Assembly: GCA_965224235.1 (NCBI GenBank)
Contig: CBDCYP010000002.1
Coordinates: 1,550,001 to 1,614,000 of the forward strand
Length of the DNA: 64,000 nt
Source: G958295935 sp965224235
Lineage (GTDB): Bacteria > Chloroflexota > Dehalococcoidia > Lucifugimonadales > Lucifugimonadaceae
Direction: 5' to 3'
Shown: positions 42,105 through 51,489 of the stretch, piece after piece
How positions within the stretch are numbered: the stretch's first letter is position 1
How the letters are laid out: each line of letters begins with the position of its first letter
Program-made: the position numbers and the translations under genes
The notes under the pieces: model-generated
Seen by the model: the letters and a program-made list of their open reading frames with translations, nothing else
Told to the model about the DNA's origin: nothing
Databases searched by the model: none

Positions 42105-43190
42105 GTGAGCAAGAAACAGGCTACTACCGTGTTGGGGCCGGTGGATGCCGACGCGCTTGGCGTCACCCTCACGCACGAACACCTGCTGTACGACCAGGTG
42201 GCCTACGTGCGTGGACCCAATGATGTCGAGGCGGGAATGAACGCCAGCGAAACGGTTCAGATGAATCAACTTGGCGCCCTCCGTCGCCGCGCGGCGTTGA
42301 TAGCCGACAACGGCCGTTGCAGCGACCCAGCCCTGGCAGCGAGAGAGATCGAACTATTCAAGAAATCTGGAGGAACTACGATAGTCGACGTGTCCTCACG
42401 CGGGCTCGGCCGTGACGCCGCCGGGTTGAGACAGATCGCCGAAGCCACCGGCCTGAACATCATCGCGGGCTGTGGGTACTACAAGGCCGCAGGCCACCCG
42501 GCAGACATGTCCGAGCGAACCGTCAAGGATGTTGCGGCGGAAATGGTTCGGGAGCTGGAAGTGGGTATCAGCGAAACCGGCGTTCGTGCCGGCGTCATAG
42601 GTGAAATCGCCACCGGCGCCCCGCTGTACGATGTCTCCCTGGACGTTTGGGACCTGATCGGTCATGCCGACATGGTACCCAACGAGGAAAAGGTACTGCG
42701 CGCCTCCGGACGGGCCCACAACGAAACCGGCGCTCCTATATCCGTCCACATCTACAACTACCGGCCGAATCGGTTGGCCCATCACGCTCTGGACATACTC
42801 GAATCGGAGGGGGCCGATCTTGAACGCGTGACCATCTGCCACCTCGACACGAGGCCCGACGCCGATTACGTCGCCTCGGTGGCGGACCGCGGCGCGTTCG
42901 TCGAATTCGACACATTCGGCATGGAACAATACAGCGACGGAAGTTTCAGCCAAATGCCGCGCGACCTTGAACGGATCAAGCTGGTCGTCGACACAATAGA
43001 GCGGGGATACGTCGATCACATACTCATTTCTCACGACATTTGCTGGAAGATGCTGCTCGTCGAATACGGTGGATGGGGTTTCGCACACCTCTCGAAGCAC
43101 ATTGAACCCCGGATGCGAAAAGCGGGCGTAACGGACGAGCAAATTCACAAGATGAGGGTAGCTAACCCCGCCCGCTGGCTGGCGCATTGA
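42105..43190 (+). CDS. Phosphotriesterase-family amidohydrolase (probable lactonase)
   Basis: A 361-residue TIM-barrel metalloenzyme. The HxH motif is in DALGVTLTHEHLLYD, with GGTTIVDVSSRGLGRDAAGL, AGVIGEIATGAPLYD where Glu holds the bridging position taken by carboxylated Lys in phosphotriesterase, PISVHIYNYRPNRLA, VTICHLDTRPDADYVASVAD and HILISHDICWKMLL with the last Asp. Members mostly hydrolyse lactones. GTG 42105 follows GGGAGG by 5 nt, which decides it against upstream ATGs. Confidence 0.88.
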   Translation: MSKKQATTVLGPVDADALGVTLTHEHLLYDQVAYVRGPNDVEAGMNASETVQMNQLGALRRRAALIADNGRCSDPALAAREIELFKKSGGTTIVDVSSRGLGRDAAGLRQIAEATGLNIIAGCGYYKAAGHPADMSERTVKDVAAEMVRELEVGISETGVRAGVIGEIATGAPLYDVSLDVWDLIGHADMVPNEEKVLRASGRAHNETGAPISVHIYNYRPNRLAHHALDILESEGADLERVTICHLDTRPDADYVASVADRGAFVEFDTFGMEQYSDGSFSQMPRDLERIKLVVDTIERGYVDHILISHDICWKMLLVEYGGWGFAHLSKHIEPRMRKAGVTDEQIHKMRVANPARWLAH

Positions 43191-43326
43191 TGCAATCAAT
43201 CATGCAGAATAAAGGGCTAGTGTCGGCTCCCGTAAACGGTTGATCAATCAGACGGTTCGAGCCAACGGCATCGTAGCCGGGTCGGTTCGCCCATAGGAAT
43301 CCGGCGCAAGGGCCAGGAGGTCAATA

Positions 43327-44250
43327 ATGAACAGGGCAAACGGTGACTACACAGCATACTTTAATGGCGAATGGATGCCGCTAAACGAGGTCAGGATCGA
43401 CCCGCTGGACTCGGGATTCACGGTTGGGGACGTGGTTTTCGATCTGGGACGGACCTTCAACGGAAAGAGCTTCCGCCTCAAGGAACATGTCGACCGACTG
43501 TGGCGCTCCCTCAAGTTCGTGCGCATAGATCCCGGCATGTCATTTGACGACATGATCGATCTGAGCGAAGAAGCCCTCCGGCGCAACGAACATCTTCGGG
43601 GCGAGGCTGAAGACCTGACGGTCAGGCAGTTCGTTACCCGCGGTGTGGGCGCTGGGCGGCGACACCGGTCAGGATCGCCGACCGTCGGTGTGATCGTCCA
43701 GCACGTCCAATTCAGCGGGTTCGCTCATCTGTACGAAACCGGAGCACACGGAGTCATAGCCCGTACCAGGAGCCATACGGCAGAGACCATCGACCCCAAG
43801 CTAAAGCACTACAGCCGACTAAATTTCAACCTCGCGGAACTCGAAGCGGCTGACGTAGACCCTGACGGCTGGCCGATTCTCATGGATATGAACGGGTTTC
43901 TGACCGAGGGCACGGGGTACAACGTGTTCCTGGTCTCGAACGGCGTGATCAAGACCCCGCAGGACAGAGCGATCCTACAGGGCATATCCCGAGGCATGGT
44001 CCTCAATCTGGCAAAGCAACTCGACCTCGAGGCCGTCGAAGAGGACCTGCAGCCCTACGATCTTTACACGGCAGACGAAGCCTTTTTCACTGGCACGTCA
44101 CCGTGTGTGTTGCCGGTTACAAAAGCGGACCACAGGCAGATTGGCGACGGCCGCCCGGGGCCGATTACCAGTCAACTCCTGGCGGCATGGGGCGAATCGG
44201 TTGGTGTGGACATCGTAGGACAAGCGTTGCACGGCGCGAAGCCCGGATAG
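43327..44250 (+). CDS. Class IV aminotransferase (BCAT/D-amino acid transaminase fold)
   Basis: A 307-residue fold-type IV PLP enzyme. YFNGEWMPLNEVRIDPLDSG and GDVVFDLGRTFNGKSFRLKE form the N-terminal domain, the PLP Lys lies in IDPKLKHYSRLNFNLAELEA, and LMDMNGFLTEGTGYNVFLVS and DRAILQGISRGMVLNLAK bind the cofactor. It could be a branched-chain, D-amino acid or (R)-amine transaminase; the sequence does not decide. AGGAGG stands upstream of ATG 43327. It follows the lactonase-like gene by 136 bp on the same strand. Confidence 0.9.
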   Translation: MNRANGDYTAYFNGEWMPLNEVRIDPLDSGFTVGDVVFDLGRTFNGKSFRLKEHVDRLWRSLKFVRIDPGMSFDDMIDLSEEALRRNEHLRGEAEDLTVRQFVTRGVGAGRRHRSGSPTVGVIVQHVQFSGFAHLYETGAHGVIARTRSHTAETIDPKLKHYSRLNFNLAELEAADVDPDGWPILMDMNGFLTEGTGYNVFLVSNGVIKTPQDRAILQGISRGMVLNLAKQLDLEAVEEDLQPYDLYTADEAFFTGTSPCVLPVTKADHRQIGDGRPGPITSQLLAAWGESVGVDIVGQALHGAKPG

Positions 44251-44294
44251 ACCGCATTTAGCGCAAGTTTGCAAACAGAACGAGCGCGTGGGCG

Positions 44295-44370
44295 TGGAGC
44301 GGCGGACGGGATTCGAACCCGCGACCCCCTGCTTGGAAGGCAGGCGCTCTGCCAGCTGAGCTACCACCGC
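44295..44370 (-). tRNA. tRNA-Gly (anticodon TCC)
   Basis: On the minus strand a 76-nt cloverleaf: acceptor GCGGTGG pairing CCGCCGC (one G-U), TA, D arm GCTC...GAGC, anticodon stem CCTGC/GCAGG around loop CTTCCAA (TCC at 34-36), T arm with GGGTTCGAATCCC, discriminator T and an encoded CCA. Confidence 0.97.
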
Positions 44371-44646
44371 GCCGTAATATGACAACATCGCACATTTCCG
44401 TTGCCAGGGCCAGAATGATGCCCACGCAACCGGCGCTTGAGTTCCAGCTTAGTTGCGGGTGATTCTCAGGTCAACGCAGGTGTTCGGCTGTAGACCGCTC
44501 AATTCGTGCAGGCGCGTCTGGCCGAAATCGACGTCAAAACTGATCGCGGGCAGTACATCTCGGACTATGTTCGCACTAATATCTATGCTGGTCGTGCACG
44601 ATGGAGAACCCGCCGATACGCAGCCGAAAGGAATTCGGAGGAGAAC

Positions 44647-45420
44647 ATGTTACTTACAGGCAGAACCGCGCTGGTAACCGGTGCCAGTTCAGGCATCGGC
44701 CGGTCGATCGCCGTCGAATTCGCACGCGAGGGCGCCAACGTGTCGATAGTTGATGTTCAGGAGGCGCCCAAACGGGGAAAGTACCACGAAAAAGACGTTA
44801 CGACCACGACCGCCCGGGAGGTCGAACTGGTCGGCGGGAATGCCGTATTTCACGAGGTAGACGTGGCCAACGCAGACCAACTGAGCAGCGCTGTAGATGC
44901 CACTGCGGACAGATTCGGATCTCTGGACATCCTCGTCAACAATGCCGGCATTCACGTGCCGGGCGGGGTTGAGGAGCTCGCGGTCGAGTCGTGGGACAGG
45001 ATCATGGCGGTCAACCTTCGGGCCGCATACATCGCCATCAGGACCGCAGTACCCCATCTGATACGGTCCCCAAGCGGCCGGATCATCCAGATCGGTTCGA
45101 TCCACGGATACGGTGGCGGCCTCGGTCCTGCATACCCGGCCACAAAGGCCGCCGTAACCAACATGGTCCGCGACGCAGCCGTGGAACTCGGGCGGCACGG
45201 CATTACCGCCAATACGATCTGGCCCGGCTACATCGAGACTGCCATACAGGACTATCTCACGCCGGACGACATCTCCACTTACCGGAAAGCCATCCCTCTT
45301 CCACGCCTCGGAATACCCAGGGACATTGCGCGGGCGGCCGTATTCCTGGCTTCGGAAGACGCCGAGTGGATTACAGGCGCCACCCTCGTCGTCGACGGCG
45401 GTCATCTGGCGCGGACCTGA
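44647..45420 (+). CDS. SDR-family NAD(P)-dependent oxidoreductase
   Basis: A 257-residue classical SDR with the full set of motifs: TALVTGASSGIGRSIAVEF, LDILVNNAGIHVPGG, catalytic Ser in IIQIGSIHGYGG, Tyr and Lys in AYPATKAAVTNMV, and WITGATLVVDGGHLART. It resembles 3-oxoacyl-ACP reductase/glucose dehydrogenase-like enzymes; the substrate is undefined. ATG 44647 has GGAGGAG 4-5 nt upstream. An upstream in-frame GTG at 44506 would add 47 unconserved residues. Confidence 0.92.
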   Translation: MLLTGRTALVTGASSGIGRSIAVEFAREGANVSIVDVQEAPKRGKYHEKDVTTTTAREVELVGGNAVFHEVDVANADQLSSAVDATADRFGSLDILVNNAGIHVPGGVEELAVESWDRIMAVNLRAAYIAIRTAVPHLIRSPSGRIIQIGSIHGYGGGLGPAYPATKAAVTNMVRDAAVELGRHGITANTIWPGYIETAIQDYLTPDDISTYRKAIPLPRLGIPRDIARAAVFLASEDAEWITGATLVVDGGHLART

Positions 45421-45608
45421 ACGCCTGCCCAGCGACCTGGACATTAGGACAAGATCTCGCTGGTTTGCAAGGGAAGGCTTCCGGCTCTTGTTATGCTTGC
45501 CAGCGACGCCCTGCCATGGGCATTCTTGCGGTCAGCCACAGCCGCATCGCCGCCGCTCTTACGGCTCGCAAACTTCGTCACGCACCCACTTATTCGCGGC
45601 TGAGCACC

Positions 45609-45637
45609 TTGACATCAGCGGATTAATACATCATGAT
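45609..45637 (+). promoter_or_regulatory. vapBC promoter, possibly giving a leaderless transcript
   Basis: TTGACA (45609-45614) and CATGAT (45632-45637) are 17 bp apart. The predicted start point falls at or within a base or two of the vapB ATG (45644), and no Shine-Dalgarno sequence is present. Confidence 0.45.
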
Positions 45638-45643
45638 GCCTTC

Positions 45644-45901
45644 ATGAGAACCACACTAACACTCGACGATGACATAGCGCACTCCCTGAGGGAACGGGCA
45701 AGGCTTCTAAACAAGCCGTTCAAGCAGGTGGTGAACGACGCGCTGCGCCGCGGAATATCTCCCGCCGTGCGGGAAACTCCGGCCCCATACCGGGTTGTAC
45801 CGCATCACAGCGGATTCGTCCCCGGCGTAGACCCGTTACGGTTGAATCAATTAAATGACGAACTAGAGGTCGAGGACTTCCTTGAACAAGAAGCGAGGTG
45901 A
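45644..45901 (+). CDS. vapB: VapB-like antitoxin
   Basis: An 85-residue protein. MRTTLTLDDDIAHSLRERAR and LLNKPFKQVVNDALRRGISP form a ribbon-helix-helix DNA-binding domain of the DUF2191/VapB kind. The C-terminal half (PLRLNQLNDELEVEDFLEQE) is acidic, as expected for the segment that wraps the toxin. It overlaps the toxin start by 4 bp (GTGA). It should repress its own promoter with VapC and block the nuclease. Confidence 0.87.
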   Translation: MRTTLTLDDDIAHSLRERARLLNKPFKQVVNDALRRGISPAVRETPAPYRVVPHHSGFVPGVDPLRLNQLNDELEVEDFLEQEAR

Positions 45902-46323
45902 TAGTTCCCGACCTCAACCTCTTGCTATATGCCCACAACGATGGGGCTCCCCGACACGACTCCGCAAGACGATGGTGGGAAGACTTGGTCAACGGCTCCG
46001 TCATGGTCGGCCTTCCGTGGGTCGTATCGACCGGATTCGTGAGACTGCTGACTCATCCCAAGGTGCTCAGCCATCCGGTGACCCCCTCGGAAGCGGTTGA
46101 CTTAATGCGCGGGTGGTTCAACTTCCCCCACATCATGCCGATCAACCCCGGCGCCGACCACCTCACGATTCTGCGGCGGAATATGGTCGCAGCCGGTGTC
46201 GGCGGGAATCTGACAACCGACTCACACATCGCCGCCCTGGCGATGGAGTACCAGGCAGAAGTCCACACCAACGACAACGACTTCAGACGTTTCCCCGGAC
46301 TGAGATGGCGCAACCCCCTCTGA
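45898..46323 (+). CDS. vapC: VapC-like PIN-domain toxin ribonuclease
   Basis: A 141-residue PIN domain. The first acidic residue is in VPDLNLLLYAHNDGAPRHDS, the central part has WVVSTGFVRLLTHPKVLSHP, and the third and fourth positions are in NLTTDSHIAALAMEYQAEVH and TNDNDFRRFPGLRW. This pattern is of the TA-system VapC group that cleaves RNA with Mg ions. Start GTG 45898 overlaps vapB. The pair lies between a complete SDR gene and a lactonase gene. Confidence 0.9.
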   Translation: MIVPDLNLLLYAHNDGAPRHDSARRWWEDLVNGSVMVGLPWVVSTGFVRLLTHPKVLSHPVTPSEAVDLMRGWFNFPHIMPINPGADHLTILRRNMVAAGVGGNLTTDSHIAALAMEYQAEVHTNDNDFRRFPGLRWRNPL

Positions 46324-46394
46324 TTTGGGATTGCCCGCTCATCTCAATCTTCCGCCGGACCCGCCGCATAAACCCGTCTGACAGCCCGCGGCAA

Positions 46395-47417
46395 CTAGAC
46401 CGAAACGTCTGAAATCAGCACCCACATGGGTTGCCGGCCAACGTACGTAGTCGTCAGGTGATCAAGGCGGCCGGACGTTTGGTCGATACGGTACGAAGCA
46501 AGCTCTCCCGAATCGAGCCCCCCCACTAACATGCAAGAGCCCGATGGGTCGATGCCAAATGCCCGCGGCGTCGGAAGGGTTGGTTCCGCTCCAAGTAAAG
46601 TCAACGACCCGGTGTCCCCATCGACTGCGTACATAGCGATGCTGTCATGGCCGCGGTTCGACGCATACAGATTGCGGCCGGACGGGGTGAACCTGATCTG
46701 TGCGCACGAATTGTTGCCGTCAAACCCACCGGGCAGCGTGGAAACGGTCTGGAACGGTGTCAGAGTCCCGGCGGCAGAGTCGAACCGGTAAGCGGTCACG
46801 CTAGAGCCTTGCTCATTGTCGAAGTAAACGAATCTCCCGTTTGGGTGATAACAGTAGTGCCGGGGACCGAAACCTTCCGGCTGTTCGACCTGCAACGGTT
46901 CATTATCCGACAGCCTCCCGGATTCGGAATCGAACAAAAACTGAAAGATCGTGTTCGATTCACCCACGTGAGGCAAGAAGGTGAATTTGTTCCTCATGTC
47001 CACCTGAACACAGTGGGCCTTGTGCATCGTCTGCCGCCACATGACGGGGTCCGGCAATGTCGCGCCGGTCTCGTCAATCGAGTGCACGGCAACACCGCCC
47101 GCACCGTAGTACGCTGACAGGAGGAACCGTCCTGTCATGTCCGTCGAGATGAAGCAGGGGTCCGAGTGCAGTCCGATCGTCCCCAGGTGTTCGATCTGTC
47201 CATTGGCGGGATCGACCCGAAAACTCGACATCTCGTACGTTGAACGTATAGCCGCATACAACCGCCGCCCGTCCGGCGAAATGGCAAGAGGGCCGGGGCC
47301 GCCGGACAGATCTGTTTCGTCAACGAGTTCAACGACGCCTGTCCGGCAATTGAGGGCCAGGGTCGCTATCTTGTGGTCGTAGGCCAGCGCAACGTAAGTG
47401 ATCAGTCTGGATTGCAT
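46395..47417 (-). CDS. Lactonase family protein (Pgl/YbhE-type seven-bladed propeller)
   Basis: A 340-residue beta-propeller related to 6-phosphogluconolactonase YbhE. Typical blade sequences are LAISPDGRRLYAAIRSTYEM, DMTGRFLLSAYYGAGGVAVH, HKAHCVQVDMRNKFTFLPHV, FGPRHYCYHPNGRFVYFDNE and IRFTPSGRNLYASNRGHDSI. It would hydrolyse a sugar lactone or act on a cyclic muconate-type lactone. It lies 41 bp after the ThDP enzyme gene on the same strand, suggesting co-transcription. Confidence 0.87.
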   Translation of the reverse strand: MQSRLITYVALAYDHKIATLALNCRTGVVELVDETDLSGGPGPLAISPDGRRLYAAIRSTYEMSSFRVDPANGQIEHLGTIGLHSDPCFISTDMTGRFLLSAYYGAGGVAVHSIDETGATLPDPVMWRQTMHKAHCVQVDMRNKFTFLPHVGESNTIFQFLFDSESGRLSDNEPLQVEQPEGFGPRHYCYHPNGRFVYFDNEQGSSVTAYRFDSAAGTLTPFQTVSTLPGGFDGNNSCAQIRFTPSGRNLYASNRGHDSIAMYAVDGDTGSLTLLGAEPTLPTPRAFGIDPSGSCMLVGGLDSGELASYRIDQTSGRLDHLTTTYVGRQPMWVLISDVSV

Positions 47418-47458
47418 GATTAGCCGCCGTTAACGGTGAAAGCCAGGTCGCCGGGGTG

Positions 47459-49192
47459 TCATCCCGCCACCACCAACTTGTACTGATTCGCGGCCTGTCC
47501 TCCGGCGGGTAACCCCAGGGGCATCCTCACGTCTAGGGCCAATGGCCTGCCTTCTCTTGCCACCGTGTCCAGGCCGTCTGCCACGGCAGCCCCCACGCGT
47601 GCCTCGTCGTCGACACGGATCCCCTCGACTCCGAACGACTCCGCGAGACCCACCACGTCGATGCCGCCCAACACCACGCCTTCGTAGAGACGTTGTTTGT
47701 TCATCTCCCCTCCTGCCCCGTCGAATGCGCCGGCAACGATACCATAAGACCCGTTGTTGGCGATTACGTACAACACCGGAATGCGGTGATGCGCCGCCGA
47801 CCAGAAGGCCGAGTCGGAGTAGTACACCGAACCGTCTCCGACAAGCCCTATGACGGGCAGATCAGGCGCCGCCAACTTTGCGCCGAGTGGTGCGCCCATG
47901 CCGTAGCCCTCGGATCCTCCCGCTGGCCGCGTGTAAATCACCGAGCCGCCGTCCTCTTTGACATTGACGCACTCCAGCGGTATGGCGAACTGTTCGGTCG
48001 TTATGATTCCACCCCCAACCTGTTCGAGCGCCGTGTCGATTGCGTCAAGAAGTGCGATCGGCCCGACCTGGCCCGAATCAAGGGCGGTCGGCTGCAGTCG
48101 GGTCCGGTTGGCTGACTTGAGTGCGGCCGCCTGTTCGCGTGCCCAGGCGCGGCGCTCGTCGTACCGGGCCAGTTCGAACTCGCTCCGTACCATTTCATTA
48201 AGCCGGTCGACCGTGCGTCTTTCATCCGCATACACGGCGAGGTCCAACTGTGGGATGTTCTTGAATACGTCCACGTCTGACCCAATTGCGGCCACGCTCT
48301 TGGCGCTGTTGAACTGATCGAAATCTCCCCAGCTGCCGCTGCCGCCGTGCCTCACGCCAATGCAAACGATGTGGTCAGGTGCGAGATCGACCACCGGCCC
48401 GCGAAGGTATCCGCAGTGAAGCGGATGTGCAGGGGAGACGCCCCGGAGGTCGCCCCACATCGTCGCTACCGCCGCTCCGAAGTGTTCGGCCAGAGCAGCC
48501 ACGGCGCGCTCCCCACCACTCTTCCAAACACCGTCGCCGACGTAGATCAAGGGCCTTTCAGCCTCGTGAAGCCCGCGGGCAAGAGCTTCCAGGTCATCGT
48601 CCGAGGGGTAACCAGCCTTGACGTCCCTGGCCGCGCCGTCGATAAGCCCTGTGGTTACTTCCTCACCACCCAGCATGCGATCGTAAACGGCCACGTGTAC
48701 CGGCCCCATCGGCGGCGTGGTAGCAACCATGATCGCTCGTTCTATGGCAGACGGCAGCCCTTCCGGCTCTATGACCGTCCAACTCGCTTTAGTGAAGGGC
48801 GTCGAGATTAACGTAGGTCCGGCGTTATGGCTGAGGTCCAGCGCGACGCGGTCCGCGAAGCTGCCAGTGTCTCCGTGAAACGTCAGAACCACCACCGGCA
48901 GACCGCCATTCCACACGTTAATCAACTGTCCGAGGCATTGGGCCAACCCTGAACCGAGGTGCACCGACATTACAGCCGGTTCACCCCATGCCTGGGAATA
49001 TCCGCCTGCCATAGCGGTCACTGAACCCTCGTGCAGCGCCAGGATGCCGTGAATTCGGTCATTCGCGTACAGAGCGTCGAAAAACCGCGCCTCACGAGAG
49101 CCGGAGTTGTAAAACAGGTGTTTGATCCCCGAACGCACGAGTTGCTCAACGATGATCTGCGACGGGTTGCCGGTGAAGCTTCGGATGGCCAT
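47459..49192 (-). CDS. Thiamine-diphosphate-dependent enzyme (acetolactate synthase/benzoylformate decarboxylase-like)
   Basis: A 577-residue ThDP enzyme. The N-terminal Pyr domain has SGIKHLFYNSGSREARFFDA and the catalytic Glu in ILALHEGSVTAMAGGYSQAW. The middle domain carries ERPLIYVGDGVWKSGGERAV. The C-terminal PP domain has the Mg/ThDP motif VIGLVGDGSVYYSDSAFWSA ending at VIANNGSYGIVAG (GDG-x-NN). It likely decarboxylates or carboligates a 2-oxoacid. The FAD-binding signature of acetolactate synthase was not recognised, so a decarboxylase is possible. Likely co-transcribed with the downstream lactonase. Confidence 0.88.
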   Translation of the reverse strand: MAIRSFTGNPSQIIVEQLVRSGIKHLFYNSGSREARFFDALYANDRIHGILALHEGSVTAMAGGYSQAWGEPAVMSVHLGSGLAQCLGQLINVWNGGLPVVVLTFHGDTGSFADRVALDLSHNAGPTLISTPFTKASWTVIEPEGLPSAIERAIMVATTPPMGPVHVAVYDRMLGGEEVTTGLIDGAARDVKAGYPSDDDLEALARGLHEAERPLIYVGDGVWKSGGERAVAALAEHFGAAVATMWGDLRGVSPAHPLHCGYLRGPVVDLAPDHIVCIGVRHGGSGSWGDFDQFNSAKSVAAIGSDVDVFKNIPQLDLAVYADERRTVDRLNEMVRSEFELARYDERRAWAREQAAALKSANRTRLQPTALDSGQVGPIALLDAIDTALEQVGGGIITTEQFAIPLECVNVKEDGGSVIYTRPAGGSEGYGMGAPLGAKLAAPDLPVIGLVGDGSVYYSDSAFWSAAHHRIPVLYVIANNGSYGIVAGAFDGAGGEMNKQRLYEGVVLGGIDVVGLAESFGVEGIRVDDEARVGAAVADGLDTVAREGRPLALDVRMPLGLPAGGQAANQYKLVVAG

Positions 49193-49395
49193 TTAGCGAT
49201 TTTCCCTCGTTCGGTGCATGTGATCGTCGTAGCTGGCGTTCAACTGGATTTACCCTACGCCGCCTCAAGTCCGGCAAAGTTTATACGGGTGAGCCTATAC
49301 GCGAACGGCGCTTGTTGTGTGGTCGATTCTGGGAAACCCAGGTACGACACCCTGGCGACACCGCAGCGCAGGTGTGTCTGCTGTATTAAACCGGC

Positions 49396-50079
49396 TTAAT
49401 CGACCGGCTCGGCAGACAGTTCGCGATAATCGCCAAGCGCGGCCCGATAAGAATCAGGCGTATTGAGGTCGAGGCGTACGATCCGAGTGTCAAAGTCAAT
49501 CGGATTCATCTGACCCGCATGGCGACTTACGACTTCCCGGATCCCTTCGTTGCCTTCCGTGATATCCAAGAGTTCCTGCCTCAGCGTCGCACTGAACACG
49601 AGCGGATGACCTCCCCGCCCCCGGAACCGCGGCGACGTAACCGGAGCGCCCATGAATAGGTGACTTCTGACGACGCGCCTGATGACCCAATCCGGGCGCG
49701 GCTGGTCAACGGCCAGAATGACGATCGCAGCGGCCGGGGCGCTAACCGCTCGAACCCCGGCGCGAATCGACGTAGTTTTACCTTTTCTGTAGTCCGGATT
49801 GTGGACAACCTGAACTCTGGATGTGTTTAAGAATAGGCGCGCCAATGTCTCCCCTTCGGCGCCAATAACCACGCACACCTCGTCGACGCCCCCTCGGAGC
49901 AACGATGCGACCTGATACTGGACGAGAGTCGTACCCTGCCACCGCAACAACGGCTTGGGGCTTCCCATCCGGAGCGACTCACCGGCGGCCAACAACACGG
50001 CCGCGACGCGGGGTTGCGGCCCGGGACGGCCGGGATCGTCGGGTAGACCAGGTTTGGGCACAGTATCCAGGGACGGCAA
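49396..50079 (-). CDS. MobA-like nucleotidyltransferase (molybdenum cofactor cytidylyltransferase type)
   Basis: A 227-residue NTP transferase. The nucleotide-binding signature RVAAVLLAAGESLRMGSPKP follows a Pro-rich 24-residue leader. It has WQGTTLVQYQVASLLRGGVD, RKGKTTSIRAGVRAVSAPAA, AIVILAVDQPRPDWVIRRVV and GHPLVFSATLRQELLD. It resembles MocA/MobA-like proteins that add CMP or GMP to molybdopterin. It lies 11 bp after the XdhC gene, which also serves molybdenum hydroxylases, so cofactor maturation is the likely shared role. Confidence 0.87.
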   Translation of the reverse strand: MPSLDTVPKPGLPDDPGRPGPQPRVAAVLLAAGESLRMGSPKPLLRWQGTTLVQYQVASLLRGGVDEVCVVIGAEGETLARLFLNTSRVQVVHNPDYRKGKTTSIRAGVRAVSAPAAAIVILAVDQPRPDWVIRRVVRSHLFMGAPVTSPRFRGRGGHPLVFSATLRQELLDITEGNEGIREVVSRHAGQMNPIDFDTRIVRLDLNTPDSYRAALGDYRELSAEPVD

Positions 50080-50090
50080 ACGCCCGGCTC

Positions 50091-51335
50091 TTAGTCTCCG
50101 ACCGCTACCGGTACTCGGGCTTGTGCCTCAGAGCGGCGCTTCAGGTTCTGTTGAATCCGCTCCATATACTTGTCCTGAAGCTTCATCGAACCGCCGCTGC
50201 CGCCGAGGCGAAATGCCAGGATTTCACCCATGATGCTGATAGCTATCTCTTCGGGAGTGCGGCCGCCGATGTCGAGCCCGATAGGGGCATGGACTGCCTT
50301 AACCCGTTCGATTGGCCACCCGCGTTGGAGCAACTCCTCATAAATGAGGATCGTCTTGCGGCGGCTGCCGAGCAGGCCAACATAACTCGCCGGCGTCTCC
50401 ATCGCGGCTGCCAGCGCCGCGTCGTCGTACTGATGTCCGCGCGTCGCAACCACAATGAACGTGTTTGCGTTGATTGGCAGGCCGCGAATGGTAGCCGCAT
50501 ACTCCCCCGCTCTCACGATGTCTGCCTCCGGAAACCTCTCGGCGTTGGCGAAATACTCACGGTCGTCGACAACGTACAGGCGAAATCCAACGCTCTTTGC
50601 AACCGGCGCCAAAGCCTTGCTAACGTGGCCGCCGCCCACAACCACGAGTGTCGGAGGCGTGGTAAACGCCTCTATGAAATATTCGACGCCGTCGTCTGCG
50701 ACAACGTAGTCGTTCTTGCCGAGGGCCATCAGTTCCCTCGCGCGTCGGCTTGCCTGCTTGTCGAGACGATCATCCCCCAGCGTTCCAACGTTATTCCCAT
50801 CCTCCCTGACAAGCATCTTGTCGCCAACACGAAGCGAAGAACCTTGCGGGGCTACCATCAGGTTCGCGATCGCGACCGGCTTGCCGCCCTCATACGCCGC
50901 GACTACCTCCTGAGCTAAGTCGAGATAGTCCGGGGCCTGACGAATCGGGTCGATCAGGAAGTACATGGTCCCGCCGCACACAAGGCCGTCCTGCGCGGCC
51001 AGGTCCTCGTTAAGCTGGTAGTCTCGCATCTCGGCGCCCCCGCCCCTCTTCATCAGCTCCTGCGCGGCGAACCAGATGTCGCCTTCGACACACCCGCCCC
51101 CAAGGGTTCCGACGCCTGAACCGTCCGACCTGACGAGCAGTTTTGCGCCAGGCTTCTGTGGGGTGGACCCCGAAGTGCGGACGACCGTGGCAACGGCAAC
51201 GGGGCGGCCCTGTTCAAGTTCTTCGACTGCTGCCCGAAATACTGGTTCCATCGGCGCGTGCGCCCCTCCCTGGGAGATTCGTTGGCCGAAACGCCGTTTT
51301 GACGCCGCTTCAAGCTGCCTTAATACCGCGTCCAT
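50091..51335 (-). CDS. XdhC/CoxI family molybdenum hydroxylase maturation factor
   Basis: About 414 residues. Two XdhC_CoxI modules follow one another: VAVATVVRTSGSTPQKPGAK and LGGGCVEGDIWFAAQELM, then VAIANLMVAPQGSSLRVGDK and GTLGDDRLDKQASRRARELM. A Rossmann domain ends the protein: PPTLVVVGGGHVSKALAPVA, LYVVDDREYFANAERFPEAD and SYVGLLGSRRKTILIYEELL, GLDIGGRTPEEIAISIMGEI. XdhC inserts sulfurated Mo cofactor into xanthine dehydrogenase-type enzymes. ATG 51335 or ATG 51251 may be the start; the frame also extends to 51464. Operon with the MobA-like gene. No Mo hydroxylase is encoded in the window. Confidence 0.87.
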   Translation of the reverse strand: MDAVLRQLEAASKRRFGQRISQGGAHAPMEPVFRAAVEELEQGRPVAVATVVRTSGSTPQKPGAKLLVRSDGSGVGTLGGGCVEGDIWFAAQELMKRGGGAEMRDYQLNEDLAAQDGLVCGGTMYFLIDPIRQAPDYLDLAQEVVAAYEGGKPVAIANLMVAPQGSSLRVGDKMLVREDGNNVGTLGDDRLDKQASRRARELMALGKNDYVVADDGVEYFIEAFTTPPTLVVVGGGHVSKALAPVAKSVGFRLYVVDDREYFANAERFPEADIVRAGEYAATIRGLPINANTFIVVATRGHQYDDAALAAAMETPASYVGLLGSRRKTILIYEELLQRGWPIERVKAVHAPIGLDIGGRTPEEIAISIMGEILAFRLGGSGGSMKLQDKYMERIQQNLKRRSEAQARVPVAVGD

Positions 51336-51489
51336 CCCAGTTTGATTTGTATTGATTTCAGAATAGCACAGCGACACGAAACCTCTGTCGAGGCTGCATG
51401 TCGCAGGCCCAGAATCGTCCAATGGCATTGCCAGCCATCGAACGATCCGGCTGCTTTCGTTCAAGCTTTGCGGAGTGGCGCAGTCAGAT

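Noticed and set aside
44506..44646. Upstream extension of the SDR gene from GTG 44506
   Set aside because: A strong GGAGGAG precedes ATG 44647, and family proteins begin at that ATG.
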